Positions 1 to 6,626 of a DNA stretch of 9,786 bases are shown here, in pieces (position 1 is the first letter of the stretch; each line of letters starts with the position of its first letter). Source of the stretch: Lachnospiraceae bacterium UBA5902. GTDB lineage: Bacteria; Bacillota; Clostridia; Lachnospirales; Lachnospiraceae. The stretch lies in assembly GCA_002431865.1 (NCBI GenBank), contig DJEI01000009.1:1-9786 (forward strand), written 5' to 3'. Under the pieces are notes generated by a model, which ran no database searches, had not been told where the DNA came from, and was given only the letters and a program-made list of their open reading frames with translations. A program made the position numbers and the translations under genes.

Positions 1-17
1 CTTTGTTTCAAACTTTT

Positions 18-24
18 CCTCCTT
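18..24 (-). promoter_or_regulatory. Ribosome binding site of a gene running off the left edge
   Basis: Read on the minus strand, the bases just after the DUF4230 stop contain a full AAGGAGG Shine-Dalgarno sequence. Six bases later (AAAAGT) comes TTG at 11-9, followed by AAA and CAA codons to the window edge. This is the spacing expected for a TTG-initiated gene beginning Met-Lys-Gln. It suggests the operon continues leftwards with a fifth gene. Only three codons are visible, so no product can be named, and the real start could be an ATG just outside the window. Confidence 0.5.
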
Positions 25-30
25 CGTCAC

Positions 31-774
31 TTACTGAATCACCAGTTCATACGTCTCATCCTGATTCTCGATAATTGGCATGAGCAATGCCTTGACCGTA
101 TTCTCGCAATTTTCTTTCGCCATCTGTAAGAATACTTCGTTTCCCCGGCATTCAGAACCCGCATCCGCGATACATGCCGCATACGCTTCCTCGGATACAT
201 CCGCTGTGTTCGCGCTCTTTTTTACAAACATATAGTCTAGCGAAGCCATATCGACATCAATCTGCTTTACCTGCAACTGCGGCAGTGTCACAATAATCTT
301 CTTCGGCTGTCCTTCACCAACGTTATCGTCAATCTGAACCTTTATATCTTCCATGTTCAGACTGGCCTTTGCAACAGCTTCATAAGAAACATAATATGCC
401 ACTTTATTCGGATGCATCTTCTGCGGCACCTCCGCCACGCCATTGTAGGTGATCGCGCAGACGGACAGATCATCAATCTGCAATACCTGCTCCAGCTGAC
501 TGCTTGTAAGGATCGTCGTCTCTACCTTCGGTTTCAACCCGAACCAGCCAAGCTGCCTTGCAAGCTTATATCCAACGACGACCAGAATGACAACGACTGC
601 AAGAATAACAAACCATTTCAATAACTTTATTACATCGCGTGTCGAACTTTTTACACCTTTATCCTTATTCCCTTTGTGTTTGCTTTTCCTGTCCTGTTCC
701 CGCACTTTAATCTCATCCATTTCAGCCTCTTTTGTTATATCTTCCTCGATTTCGTTCATTCCAGACTTTCCCAT
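31..774 (-). CDS. Membrane-anchored DUF4230 family protein
   Basis: The protein (247 aa from the chosen start) has a highly charged Lys/Glu-rich N-terminal tail of about 50 residues. A single hydrophobic helix follows at about 52-71 (FVILAVVVILVVVGY), then a mainly extracytoplasmic region from about 84 to the end. That region has the DUF4230 pattern: VETTILTSSQLEQVLQI, then YYVSYEAVAKASLNM, then KKIIVTLPQLQV, and a C-terminal helix with AKENCENTVKALL. The family's function is unknown. The likely topology is N-terminus inside, domain outside. An open frame extends upstream to an ATG at 831 (266 aa), and another ATG lies at 819. I chose 774 because AAGGAG sits exactly six bases before it, while the upstream ATGs have poor sites. 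It is the fourth gene of the operon, shortly after the NYN gene. Family assignment is fairly sure; role is not. Confidence 0.85.
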   Translation of the reverse strand: MGKSGMNEIEEDITKEAEMDEIKVREQDRKSKHKGNKDKGVKSSTRDVIKLLKWFVILAVVVILVVVGYKLARQLGWFGLKPKVETTILTSSQLEQVLQIDDLSVCAITYNGVAEVPQKMHPNKVAYYVSYEAVAKASLNMEDIKVQIDDNVGEGQPKKIIVTLPQLQVKQIDVDMASLDYMFVKKSANTADVSEEAYAACIADAGSECRGNEVFLQMAKENCENTVKALLMPIIENQDETYELVIQ

Positions 775-843
775 CTCTTTCTCCTTATGCGTACCTCTGT
801 TTTTCTTTGTATCAATCATGCCTGCTTCCATGCATATAACAGC

Positions 844-1800
844 CTACTGCAGCGTCACCTTATCTCCCTCAATCTTAAAGCAGCCAAAGCTTCTTAGGAA
901 ATTAGAGAATTTGCTATAGCCATATTTCTTGATACTGAAATTTCGATTTTCGATTTTTAATGTACTATTTAAAAGGCCCATATTTGCAGTTTTTTGCGGA
1001 ACCTTTGTTAATATCTGAATGATCTGCTCCTCAATATCCTTCTTTGGCACAACATCATCAATAATCTTCACATAATTCTGACGATTCTGAGAAATAACCT
1101 CGAAGTTCCCGAACGCCTCATTTATAAATGTTGTAAGCTTCGAATACCCATAATTCCGCACATCAAAATCAGAGAAACGTGCCTGCAGCTTGCTTCCAAT
1201 CTCGCCGACATGCGTCAGTTTGTTATTGTCCGCATTGCCATCAATGATATCGTAGATTACTTTCTGAATGGACTTAATGCTTGTAATATTCGAGCTGTTT
1301 TCAATCTTCTCGACCGGTGCTTTCGCAACATTTTTTTCATCTGCCATCTGGGAGATGTCCTCACGGATAAGTGCATCAAGCATCTTAAAGCTTGTACACG
1401 CCTTGACAAATGCTTCCGGTGTCTTGTTCTCACCCATGCCGACAACTTCCTTGCCCGCCTCACGCAGACGCTCTGCCAGACGGGTAAAATCACTGTCACT
1501 CGATACCAGACAGAATCCATCCAGATTTCCGGTGTAGAGCAGATCCATCGCATCAATGATCATCGCCGAATCCGTTGCATTCTTTCCCTGTGTATACGCA
1601 AATTGCTGAATTGGAACGATGGAATTCCGAAGCAAGGTTGCACGATTCCAGCCGTTGACACTCCGCGCCCAGTCTCCGTAAATTCTTCGTACCGTCACCA
1701 TGCCCCGATCTGCCAGTTCATCAAAGATCGTATCAATATATTTCGCTGATACATTATCGGAATCAATCAATAGTGCATATCGTTTTTCTTCACTGCTCAT
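844..1800 (-). CDS. NYN-domain (LabA/PIN-like) putative RNase with two OST-HTH/LOTUS domains
   Basis: The 318-residue protein has an N-terminal NYN domain (about 1-145). The expected acidic metal-binding positions are visible: D13 and D15 in LIDSDN, D77 in NATDSA, and D102/D104 in SSDSDF. Proteins of this LabA/DUF88 class are PIN-like and are thought to cleave RNA. After a linker come two OST-HTH/LOTUS winged-helix units, about 172-248 and 255-318, each with the tell-tale YGYSKL/YGYSKF ...F motif (217-225 and 293-301). Such domains bind RNA, including G-rich or structured RNA. The predicted role is a cytoplasmic, RNA-targeted nuclease; substrate unknown. The start ATG overlaps the stop of the EAL gene as ATGA, and GGGAG lies six bases upstream, so translation is probably coupled. 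The final OST-HTH ends almost at the C-terminus, so the protein looks complete. Confidence 0.9.
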   Translation of the reverse strand: MSSEEKRYALLIDSDNVSAKYIDTIFDELADRGMVTVRRIYGDWARSVNGWNRATLLRNSIVPIQQFAYTQGKNATDSAMIIDAMDLLYTGNLDGFCLVSSDSDFTRLAERLREAGKEVVGMGENKTPEAFVKACTSFKMLDALIREDISQMADEKNVAKAPVEKIENSSNITSIKSIQKVIYDIIDGNADNNKLTHVGEIGSKLQARFSDFDVRNYGYSKLTTFINEAFGNFEVISQNRQNYVKIIDDVVPKKDIEEQIIQILTKVPQKTANMGLLNSTLKIENRNFSIKKYGYSKFSNFLRSFGCFKIEGDKVTLQ

Positions 1801-3497
1801 ACATTACTCCCATCCTTATATCCCTGTTCCAATCGCACTTCAAACTCCTTCTCCGGCATCGGCCTGTCAAACACATATCCTTGTACAATGTCACAGCCAA
1901 CCTCTCTCAAATACTCCAACTGTTCCTTGGTTTCTACACCTTCCGCGATTGTCTTCTTGCCGAGCTTACGCACCAGATCCACAATACTGACAAACATCAC
2001 CATATCCGTTTCCTTACCCGGATACTCTGTCTCCAGCGGAATAAATGACTTATCAATCTTAATGACATTCAAATCCACTTTCTTGATCATATTCAAAGAT
2101 GAATATCCTGTTCCAAAATCATCAATGGATGTGGCTATGTCTTCAAGCCGGAGTCCATTTACGATTTCCGACATAATCTCGTAATTCTGGAAATCCTCAC
2201 TCTCCGTCAGCTCAATCTCGATATAACGGTGGTCGATCTCATACTTGTCAATCGTGTTCACGATCTTCTTCACCAGATAATCTTCCTCCAGATGCTTTCT
2301 TGAGAAATTCACGGAGATGCATGGAACCGTCTTTTCCTCATCCAGTCTCTTGCGGATAAACCGGCAGGTCTCCTCCAGCACATAATAATCAAGCTTGCAC
2401 ACGCTTCCTTCACGCTCCAATTGCGGAATGAACCGCATCGGCGGAATCAGTTCCCCATCGTGCATCCAACGCACCAGCGCCTCTGCGCCACAGATCTTGT
2501 TTGTATTGACATCCACCTTCGGCTGATAATAAACTACAAACTCATGTGCCTCCAGCGCAGAAAGAAAGCCTGAAATAATGCTCTGCGTCTCCATCAGTTT
2601 ATTGCGAATTTCAGTCGAATAATATGCAACCGTACCACTGCCGCGCTGTCTTGCTGCCTGATACGCAATACTCGCCCGCGCCATAACGTCACGCGGTGCC
2701 CGGATATCTTCCAGCTTGCTGACACCGATCGTCGCACCAAATATAAATTCTTTTTCTTTTACCTCTGTCCGATGATACAGCCGGAGATTCTGAAGTTTTG
2801 ATAAAATAATCTCGCTTCGTTCATTTTTTACCAATGCAACGAAGTTGTCGCCCCCCAGACGTGCAACAATCTCATCCTCCAGCAACAGCTTATCTACCAT
2901 CCCAGCATAATTGCGCAATACAACATCGCCCTCTTCATATGGGAATATCTTATTTACATATTTAAAATTATGCACATTGAAGAAAAATACCGTATAGGTC
3001 TGTATCTGCCCTGTTGCCAACTGCTTCCCAATAAACTGCATAAATGCTTCCTGATTTGCAACCCCGGTTGCCATATCCGTCTGCAATACACCGTGCAGTA
3101 AGCCCTGCATGATGATTCGAATGAACTGAAAATAAATTTCCTGCAATAAAAGCTGCTGTGTCTCCAATTCTTCTTTCGTAAATTCCACGTCTTCACGCGG
3201 ATAGATTGATAACATCATCGTTCCGCCATCCAACAAAGTAAAAACCTTGTGCTTTGCTTTTCCGTATGCATTCTTTTGGTTATCAAACAACGTTCCAACC
3301 CGATGTTCCCCATGTGGGCGGATCTTGGATACCGGCGCATCCAGCTCATACTTCATTTTACCAAGCTTCATATCCTCTGCAACAATTGCCAGTGCCTGCG
3401 CCACATTTTTCTCACACTGCTCGAAGGTCTGAACCTCCCGGTGCAATACTTCTGTAAATGCTTTGTACTTTTCATTGAACTCCAACTTTTCACACAT
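1797..3497 (-). CDS. c-di-GMP phosphodiesterase, degenerate GGDEF plus intact EAL domain
   Basis: The protein is 566 aa from the chosen start. An N-terminal sensory-type region of about 135 residues has no transmembrane helix. A GGDEF-type domain follows (about 140-300), then an EAL domain (about 320-560). The cyclase site is degraded: the signature reads GGDNF (215-219), and the metal-site segment reads FNVHNFK (173-179) where D is usual. The EAL site keeps its key residues: EAL (339-341), N397 in VNFS, E429 in ELTES, D459/D460 in DDFGTGYSS, K483, E519 in EGVET and Q539 in QGYVF. It should therefore hydrolyse c-di-GMP to pGpG, with the GGDEF part perhaps binding GTP as a regulator. The frame is open to an ATG at 3527 that overlaps the AAA+ stop as TAATG, but AGGGAG six bases before 3497 favours the inner start. 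It ends by overlapping the NYN gene by four bases. Confidence 0.93.
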   Translation of the reverse strand: MCEKLEFNEKYKAFTEVLHREVQTFEQCEKNVAQALAIVAEDMKLGKMKYELDAPVSKIRPHGEHRVGTLFDNQKNAYGKAKHKVFTLLDGGTMMLSIYPREDVEFTKEELETQQLLLQEIYFQFIRIIMQGLLHGVLQTDMATGVANQEAFMQFIGKQLATGQIQTYTVFFFNVHNFKYVNKIFPYEEGDVVLRNYAGMVDKLLLEDEIVARLGGDNFVALVKNERSEIILSKLQNLRLYHRTEVKEKEFIFGATIGVSKLEDIRAPRDVMARASIAYQAARQRGSGTVAYYSTEIRNKLMETQSIISGFLSALEAHEFVVYYQPKVDVNTNKICGAEALVRWMHDGELIPPMRFIPQLEREGSVCKLDYYVLEETCRFIRKRLDEEKTVPCISVNFSRKHLEEDYLVKKIVNTIDKYEIDHRYIEIELTESEDFQNYEIMSEIVNGLRLEDIATSIDDFGTGYSSLNMIKKVDLNVIKIDKSFIPLETEYPGKETDMVMFVSIVDLVRKLGKKTIAEGVETKEQLEYLREVGCDIVQGYVFDRPMPEKEFEVRLEQGYKDGSNV

Positions 3498-3526
3498 ATT
3501 AAACTCCCTGTTTCTCTCTATTCCCA

Positions 3527-5020
3527 TTATGCAAACAATGCCTCGACCTGTGTAGCATCAAATACAACATGCTCTGCATGCTCCACCTCAATCTGATACA
3601 ATGCGTTCGCTGCCAGATGCTCCGCCGCCTGCTCGATATCACGAATCCCCGTCGTGTTCTCAAACTGGTGAATCACTGCATCTAAGCCCTCCTCTGTCAC
3701 GACACACTCTTCCTCTCGTAAGCCAATCCTCTTCAACACCTTCGGCATCGCAAATTTCGTAAATATAATCTTCTTTTCTTCAAATGTATAATCTGGAATA
3801 TCAATCACTGCAAATCTCGACATAATCGGTGCACTGATATCTGCCTTGTTATTTGCTGTTGCGATTGGATAAACACCCGTTGTCGGCACCATACATTCCA
3901 TATAGTTATCCGTAAATCCAAGGTTGTCCAACAATGTCAGCAGCACATCCGCCGGGTTTCCATTTCCCTTGCCAGACGCTGCCTTATCCAACTCATTGAT
4001 GATAAACACCAGATTCGATTCACCTGCATTCGAGAACGCTTCCATGATAATTCCCGGCTTGGCATTCGCATAGATTCTGGAACTTCCGGTCAACTGCTCC
4101 GGATCTTTGATAGAACTCATGTCGAGCGTCGTCCAAGGCAGCTTCAGGATTCTTGCCACTGCATACGCAATCTGCGATTTACCCGTACCTGCTGGTCCTA
4201 CGAGAAGCAGTCCATACGCTGGTAATGTATGTGTGCGGTTGATCTGGATGATTGTCTCCATGATTCTCTGCTTTACACGCTCTAGTCCGTACAGTTCTTC
4301 ATCTAAGATTTTTCTCGCCCATACCGGATCGATTGCCTCGAAGTAATTGCTCTTCCACTGTACGTTCAACATGATGGAAAGTGCACGCTGTGCATGTCTG
4401 CGTTCCTCCTGTGACACCTCGCTGGAACGTGCAACTGCAAGATTTCTCCGTGCCCAGAGACGAATATTATCTGGCATCGTCTTGCCTGCACACATCATGA
4501 AATCGGAAATACTCTGCAGACTTGTGAGCTTCATCTCATCACCGACTTCATCGGCGTCCTCGTCCTCCTCGACTTCCTCTGCCGCATCACTGGCAAGCAG
4601 CCGTTCAATCATAAACTGAAGGAATCCATCCTCCGCAGACAACTTTGTTGCACCGCCATATGCAGTCTCCCGGATCTTATAGACGGCATAGCCATCCTCC
4701 ATATTCTGTCCGGACAGACGGATTGGAATCCGGTTATCACCAAGCCATTTGATCAGACTGATAAATCGCGCATCCACACGCAGAATATCTGCTGACCATG
4801 TTCCGTCCGTATCCTTAAATTCAAATGCCGTACGCTTGCTCTGATTTGCAAACATTCCCGACGCATGATGCGCCCATTGCCGGCTCGAGTTATCCAGCAC
4901 TAAAATTGGCTCTTCTGGTGTTTTTTCTTTTGCATCAGAAAGAAACGATGTATATGTACAGACAGGCTTCGCCTGCTCCTTCGATGAGCTTGACGAGCTT
5001 GAAAAATCAAAAACTGGCAT
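3527..5020 (-). CDS. Lon-like AAA+ ATPase lacking a protease domain
   Basis: The 497-residue protein has a C-terminal AAA+ module (about 240-475) most like that of Lon. It starts with YGLERVKQRIMETI, then Walker A GPAGTGKS (275-282), and the Lon-like stretch SRIYANAKPGIIMEAFSNAG (314-333). A Walker B-like segment VFIINELDK follows, then sensor 1 (IATANN, N390), a probable arginine finger R402 in MSRF, and sensor 2 R460 in TTGIRDIE. No Ser-Lys peptidase domain follows, so it is not a protease by itself. The Walker B aspartate is Asn (N342), although the catalytic E343 remains. The first 240 residues are not recognised; they include a run of seven serines (7-13) and an acidic stretch (147-162). 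It probably remodels a protein partner in the cytoplasm. GAAGGG lies about ten bases before the ATG. It is the first gene of the operon. Confidence 0.9.
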   Translation of the reverse strand: MPVFDFSSSSSSSKEQAKPVCTYTSFLSDAKEKTPEEPILVLDNSSRQWAHHASGMFANQSKRTAFEFKDTDGTWSADILRVDARFISLIKWLGDNRIPIRLSGQNMEDGYAVYKIRETAYGGATKLSAEDGFLQFMIERLLASDAAEEVEEDEDADEVGDEMKLTSLQSISDFMMCAGKTMPDNIRLWARRNLAVARSSEVSQEERRHAQRALSIMLNVQWKSNYFEAIDPVWARKILDEELYGLERVKQRIMETIIQINRTHTLPAYGLLLVGPAGTGKSQIAYAVARILKLPWTTLDMSSIKDPEQLTGSSRIYANAKPGIIMEAFSNAGESNLVFIINELDKAASGKGNGNPADVLLTLLDNLGFTDNYMECMVPTTGVYPIATANNKADISAPIMSRFAVIDIPDYTFEEKKIIFTKFAMPKVLKRIGLREEECVVTEEGLDAVIHQFENTTGIRDIEQAAEHLAANALYQIEVEHAEHVVFDATQVEALFA

Positions 5021-5091
5021 AATAAAATTTCCCTTCTTATTTAAATAGTCTCTAGTTCTCCTATGTCCTATAAAACCACATTTTCGTCATA

Positions 5092-5121
5092 TTTACAATA
5101 TACAGATCATAAATTTGTCAG
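5092..5121 (-). promoter_or_regulatory. Candidate promoter of the AAA+/EAL/NYN/DUF4230 operon
   Basis: On the minus strand CTGACA (5121-5116) matches the -35 consensus at five of six bases. An 18-base gap separates it from TGTAAA (5097-5092), a four-of-six -10. A weaker alternative is TTGTAA (5098-5093) with TTTTAT (5075-5070) at 17 bases. Either would give a leader of roughly 50-70 bases before the AAA+ start. The match is modest, and the region also overlaps the small reading frame described separately. Confidence 0.3.
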
Positions 5122-5241
5122 TTTTTCACAGTAAACAGAGACAAGATGCACTTTGTGCATCTTGCTCTGATTAGCGGTCGTCAAATACACCGCATAAATA
5201 CATGCATTTTTCTCATCGCCATAGCAAAAAGAGCACACCAT
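5107..5241 (-). CDS. Possible 44-residue cysteine-containing small protein
   Basis: An ATG at 5241 opens a 44-codon frame ending in TGA. AGGAG lies nine bases upstream, a workable ribosome binding site. The product has four cysteines (3, 6, 14, 38), starts MVCSFCYGDEKNACIY and is mostly polar; no family is recognised. It lies just after the WYL gene and shares its reading frame: after the WYL TGA the frame stays open through this ORF. Against it, its start sits inside the stem-loop called here as the WYL terminator, and an open frame of this size can occur by chance. Its codons look ordinary for the neighbourhood. Treat it as a candidate only. Confidence 0.28.
   Translation of the reverse strand: MVCSFCYGDEKNACIYAVYLTTANQSKMHKVHLVSVYCEKLTNL
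5136..5169. repeat. Near-perfect inverted repeat upstream of the AAA+ operon
   Basis: The arms CAAGATGCAC (5142-5151) and GTGCATCTTG (5155-5164) pair perfectly around a three-base TTT. After a one-base bulge at 5141, the outer arms CAGAG (5136-5140) and CTCTG (5165-5169) also pair. No T-run follows on either strand, so it does not look like an intrinsic terminator. It ends about 15 bases upstream of the candidate -35, a usual place for a dyad operator. A WYL-type regulator is encoded next door, but a link to this site is only a guess. Confidence 0.6.
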
Positions 5242-5253
5242 TTTGATGCGCTC
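5226..5253 (-). terminator. Probable Rho-independent terminator of the DegV-WYL operon
   Basis: On the minus strand, 28 bases after the WYL stop, GAGCGCATC (5253-5245) pairs with GGTGTGCTC (5239-5231). The stem has nine pairs, two of them G-U, around the loop AAAAT, and is followed by TTTTT (5230-5226). Position and form fit an intrinsic terminator. The U-run is short, and the same bases carry the ribosome site and start of the possible 44-residue ORF, so it might instead act as a translation-controlling hairpin. Confidence 0.6.
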
Positions 5254-5280
5254 CTGTCTTCCTTCGTCCAAATCCCCGGT

Positions 5281-6279
5281 TCATTCTTTCTTATATTGTA
5301 ATTGCAACCGCTCAATTTCTGCCTGTACAAGCGAGACGACCGACTCCGGGGCTACGATTTTAGCACCGTCGCCAAGTCCCATTACCCAGAATACAAACTG
5401 CCGACTGACTGCAACATCCACATTTACCGTGAACTGCCTTTCACCCTTCGGAATCAGATTTACATCCCTGCCAAACCGGTCCAGAATCACATTCGCCAAT
5501 TCATTATCACATAACAGCTTGACACTTTCTTCCGTTCCTCCAAACATGCCAAACATCTTCTTATCATAGACAGCCGTGTCAAACTCATTAAAGACTTCCC
5601 TGCCAAGTCGCTTTTCTTCTGTCATCTGAATATCAAGCATCTTATCCACCCGGAAATGCTTGATTTTCTCCTCCTGCTCATCATACGCAACCAGATAATA
5701 ATTTCCATCACTGCAAGTGAGCGCCCAAGGGCTTACCTTATAAAACGCACCACCCTTACGAAGCTCGGCCTCCTTCTTCACATTCCACTGAAAATAATGG
5801 AACTCAATCTGTGAATTTTCTGAGATTGCAGCATGCAGGTGATCTACATTTCGATAGATACTGTCATTCATCGTTTTTACACGTCCTGCGACAAAAACCT
5901 GTCGCTGCAACTGTGATGCCTCGAACTTTCCCGCGAGTTTTTCAATCTTTTTTATCAGTTCATTCGTCTTTTTCTTTGTGATAAATTTCGCTGATTGCAC
6001 AGAATCCACCAGAAGCTTTAATTCTGGCAGTTCAAATGGACGGTTAGCAACATAATAACTGTATGTACGATCCTTCTGCACCCGTTTGATATCCATTCCA
6101 AACGATCGGAGACACTCAATATCATCGTAAATACTCTTTCGTTCTGCCTTGATCTCGTGTTTCGTCAATTCATCGATAATCTGTGCTGTAGTCACACGAT
6201 GGTCTTTATCCGTCTGTTCTAACAGAAATTTCCGAATGTATAACAATTTCAGTTTTTGATTTTCCGATTTTGCCATCAC
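5281..6279 (-). CDS. WYL-domain transcriptional regulator
   Basis: The protein (332 aa) has the standard three-part layout of bacterial WYL regulators. A winged helix-turn-helix occupies about 5-78 (VTTAQIIDELTKHEI, then ERKSIYDDIECLRSFG). A WYL domain follows at about 140-215 with FYKVSPWALTCSDGNYYLVA and HFRVDKM. A C-terminal WCX-like region covers about 250-328. WYL domains sense ligands such as nucleic acids or nucleotides, and the protein should bind DNA as a transcription factor; its target is unknown. The start is GTG (6279) followed directly by ATG (6276). GGAG lies eight bases before the GTG, and I kept that longer start. Only five bases separate it from the upstream acidic-protein gene, so the two are co-transcribed. 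The reading frame after its TGA stays open for another 57 codons. Confidence 0.93.
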   Translation of the reverse strand: MMAKSENQKLKLLYIRKFLLEQTDKDHRVTTAQIIDELTKHEIKAERKSIYDDIECLRSFGMDIKRVQKDRTYSYYVANRPFELPELKLLVDSVQSAKFITKKKTNELIKKIEKLAGKFEASQLQRQVFVAGRVKTMNDSIYRNVDHLHAAISENSQIEFHYFQWNVKKEAELRKGGAFYKVSPWALTCSDGNYYLVAYDEQEEKIKHFRVDKMLDIQMTEEKRLGREVFNEFDTAVYDKKMFGMFGGTEESVKLLCDNELANVILDRFGRDVNLIPKGERQFTVNVDVAVSRQFVFWVMGLGDGAKIVAPESVVSLVQAEIERLQLQYKKE

Positions 6280-6284
6280 TTGTA

Positions 6285-6614
6285 CTACTCCATATCCTCT
6301 AATTCATCTACCGCATCCCAGTAATTCTCCATCCATGCCGCCTGTTTTTCAAAATCAACCGGCACTTCGAGCACTTCTTCCATTGACATAACTGTATCCG
6401 GTGCATACAGCAGACCATCTGCACCCACGACCGCCTGTCCACCGACATCCAGTTTACGTGTATACATCAAGGCATCTTCCATCATCACGGTCGTCGTCTC
6501 TCCAGTATCCGCCTCCAATACAACGCGCACCATCGGTTCCTGTCCTTCCGGTCTGCCCTCGCAGCCAAAATCTTCCTCATCAATCCGAATTATCTTATAT
6601 ATCTGTTCTTCCAT
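6285..6614 (-). CDS. Small acidic protein of unknown function
   Basis: This gene encodes a 109-residue, strongly acidic soluble protein that I do not recognise. It begins MEEQIYKIIRIDEEDFGCEG, continues with alternating hydrophobic and polar residues suggesting a small beta-rich fold (about 28-75), and ends with an acidic helix containing WMENYWDAVDELEDME. There is no signal peptide or membrane segment. GGAG five bases upstream of the ATG supports the start. It follows the DegV stop by 12 bases and precedes the WYL gene by five, so it belongs to the same transcript. It could be a partner or modulator of either neighbour, but nothing in the sequence shows this. Confidence 0.8.
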   Translation of the reverse strand: MEEQIYKIIRIDEEDFGCEGRPEGQEPMVRVVLEADTGETTTVMMEDALMYTRKLDVGGQAVVGADGLLYAPDTVMSMEEVLEVPVDFEKQAAWMENYWDAVDELEDME

Positions 6615-6626
6615 ATGCGCTCCGCT

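Noticed and set aside
1210..1749. Long plus-strand open frame (179 codons) inside the NYN gene
   Set aside because: It lies wholly antisense to a gene with clear NYN and OST-HTH motifs; no good ribosome site, and the product is Arg/Ile/Cys-rich with no recognisable family.
3498..3527. Ten-residue longer start for the EAL protein
   Set aside because: The ATG at 3527 overlaps the AAA+ stop attractively, but the ATG at 3497 has AGGGAG at the ideal distance; the longer form stays possible.
4976..5005. Nine-base tandem repeat encoding the serine run of the AAA+ protein
   Set aside because: It is just over two imperfect copies inside a coding region; low-complexity coding sequence, not a mobile or regulatory repeat.
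31..5020. Operon as a phage defence island
   Set aside because: An ATPase, a nuclease and a nearby WYL regulator recall defence loci, but no integrase, restriction, toxin or known defence effector is visible, and base composition matches the neighbours.
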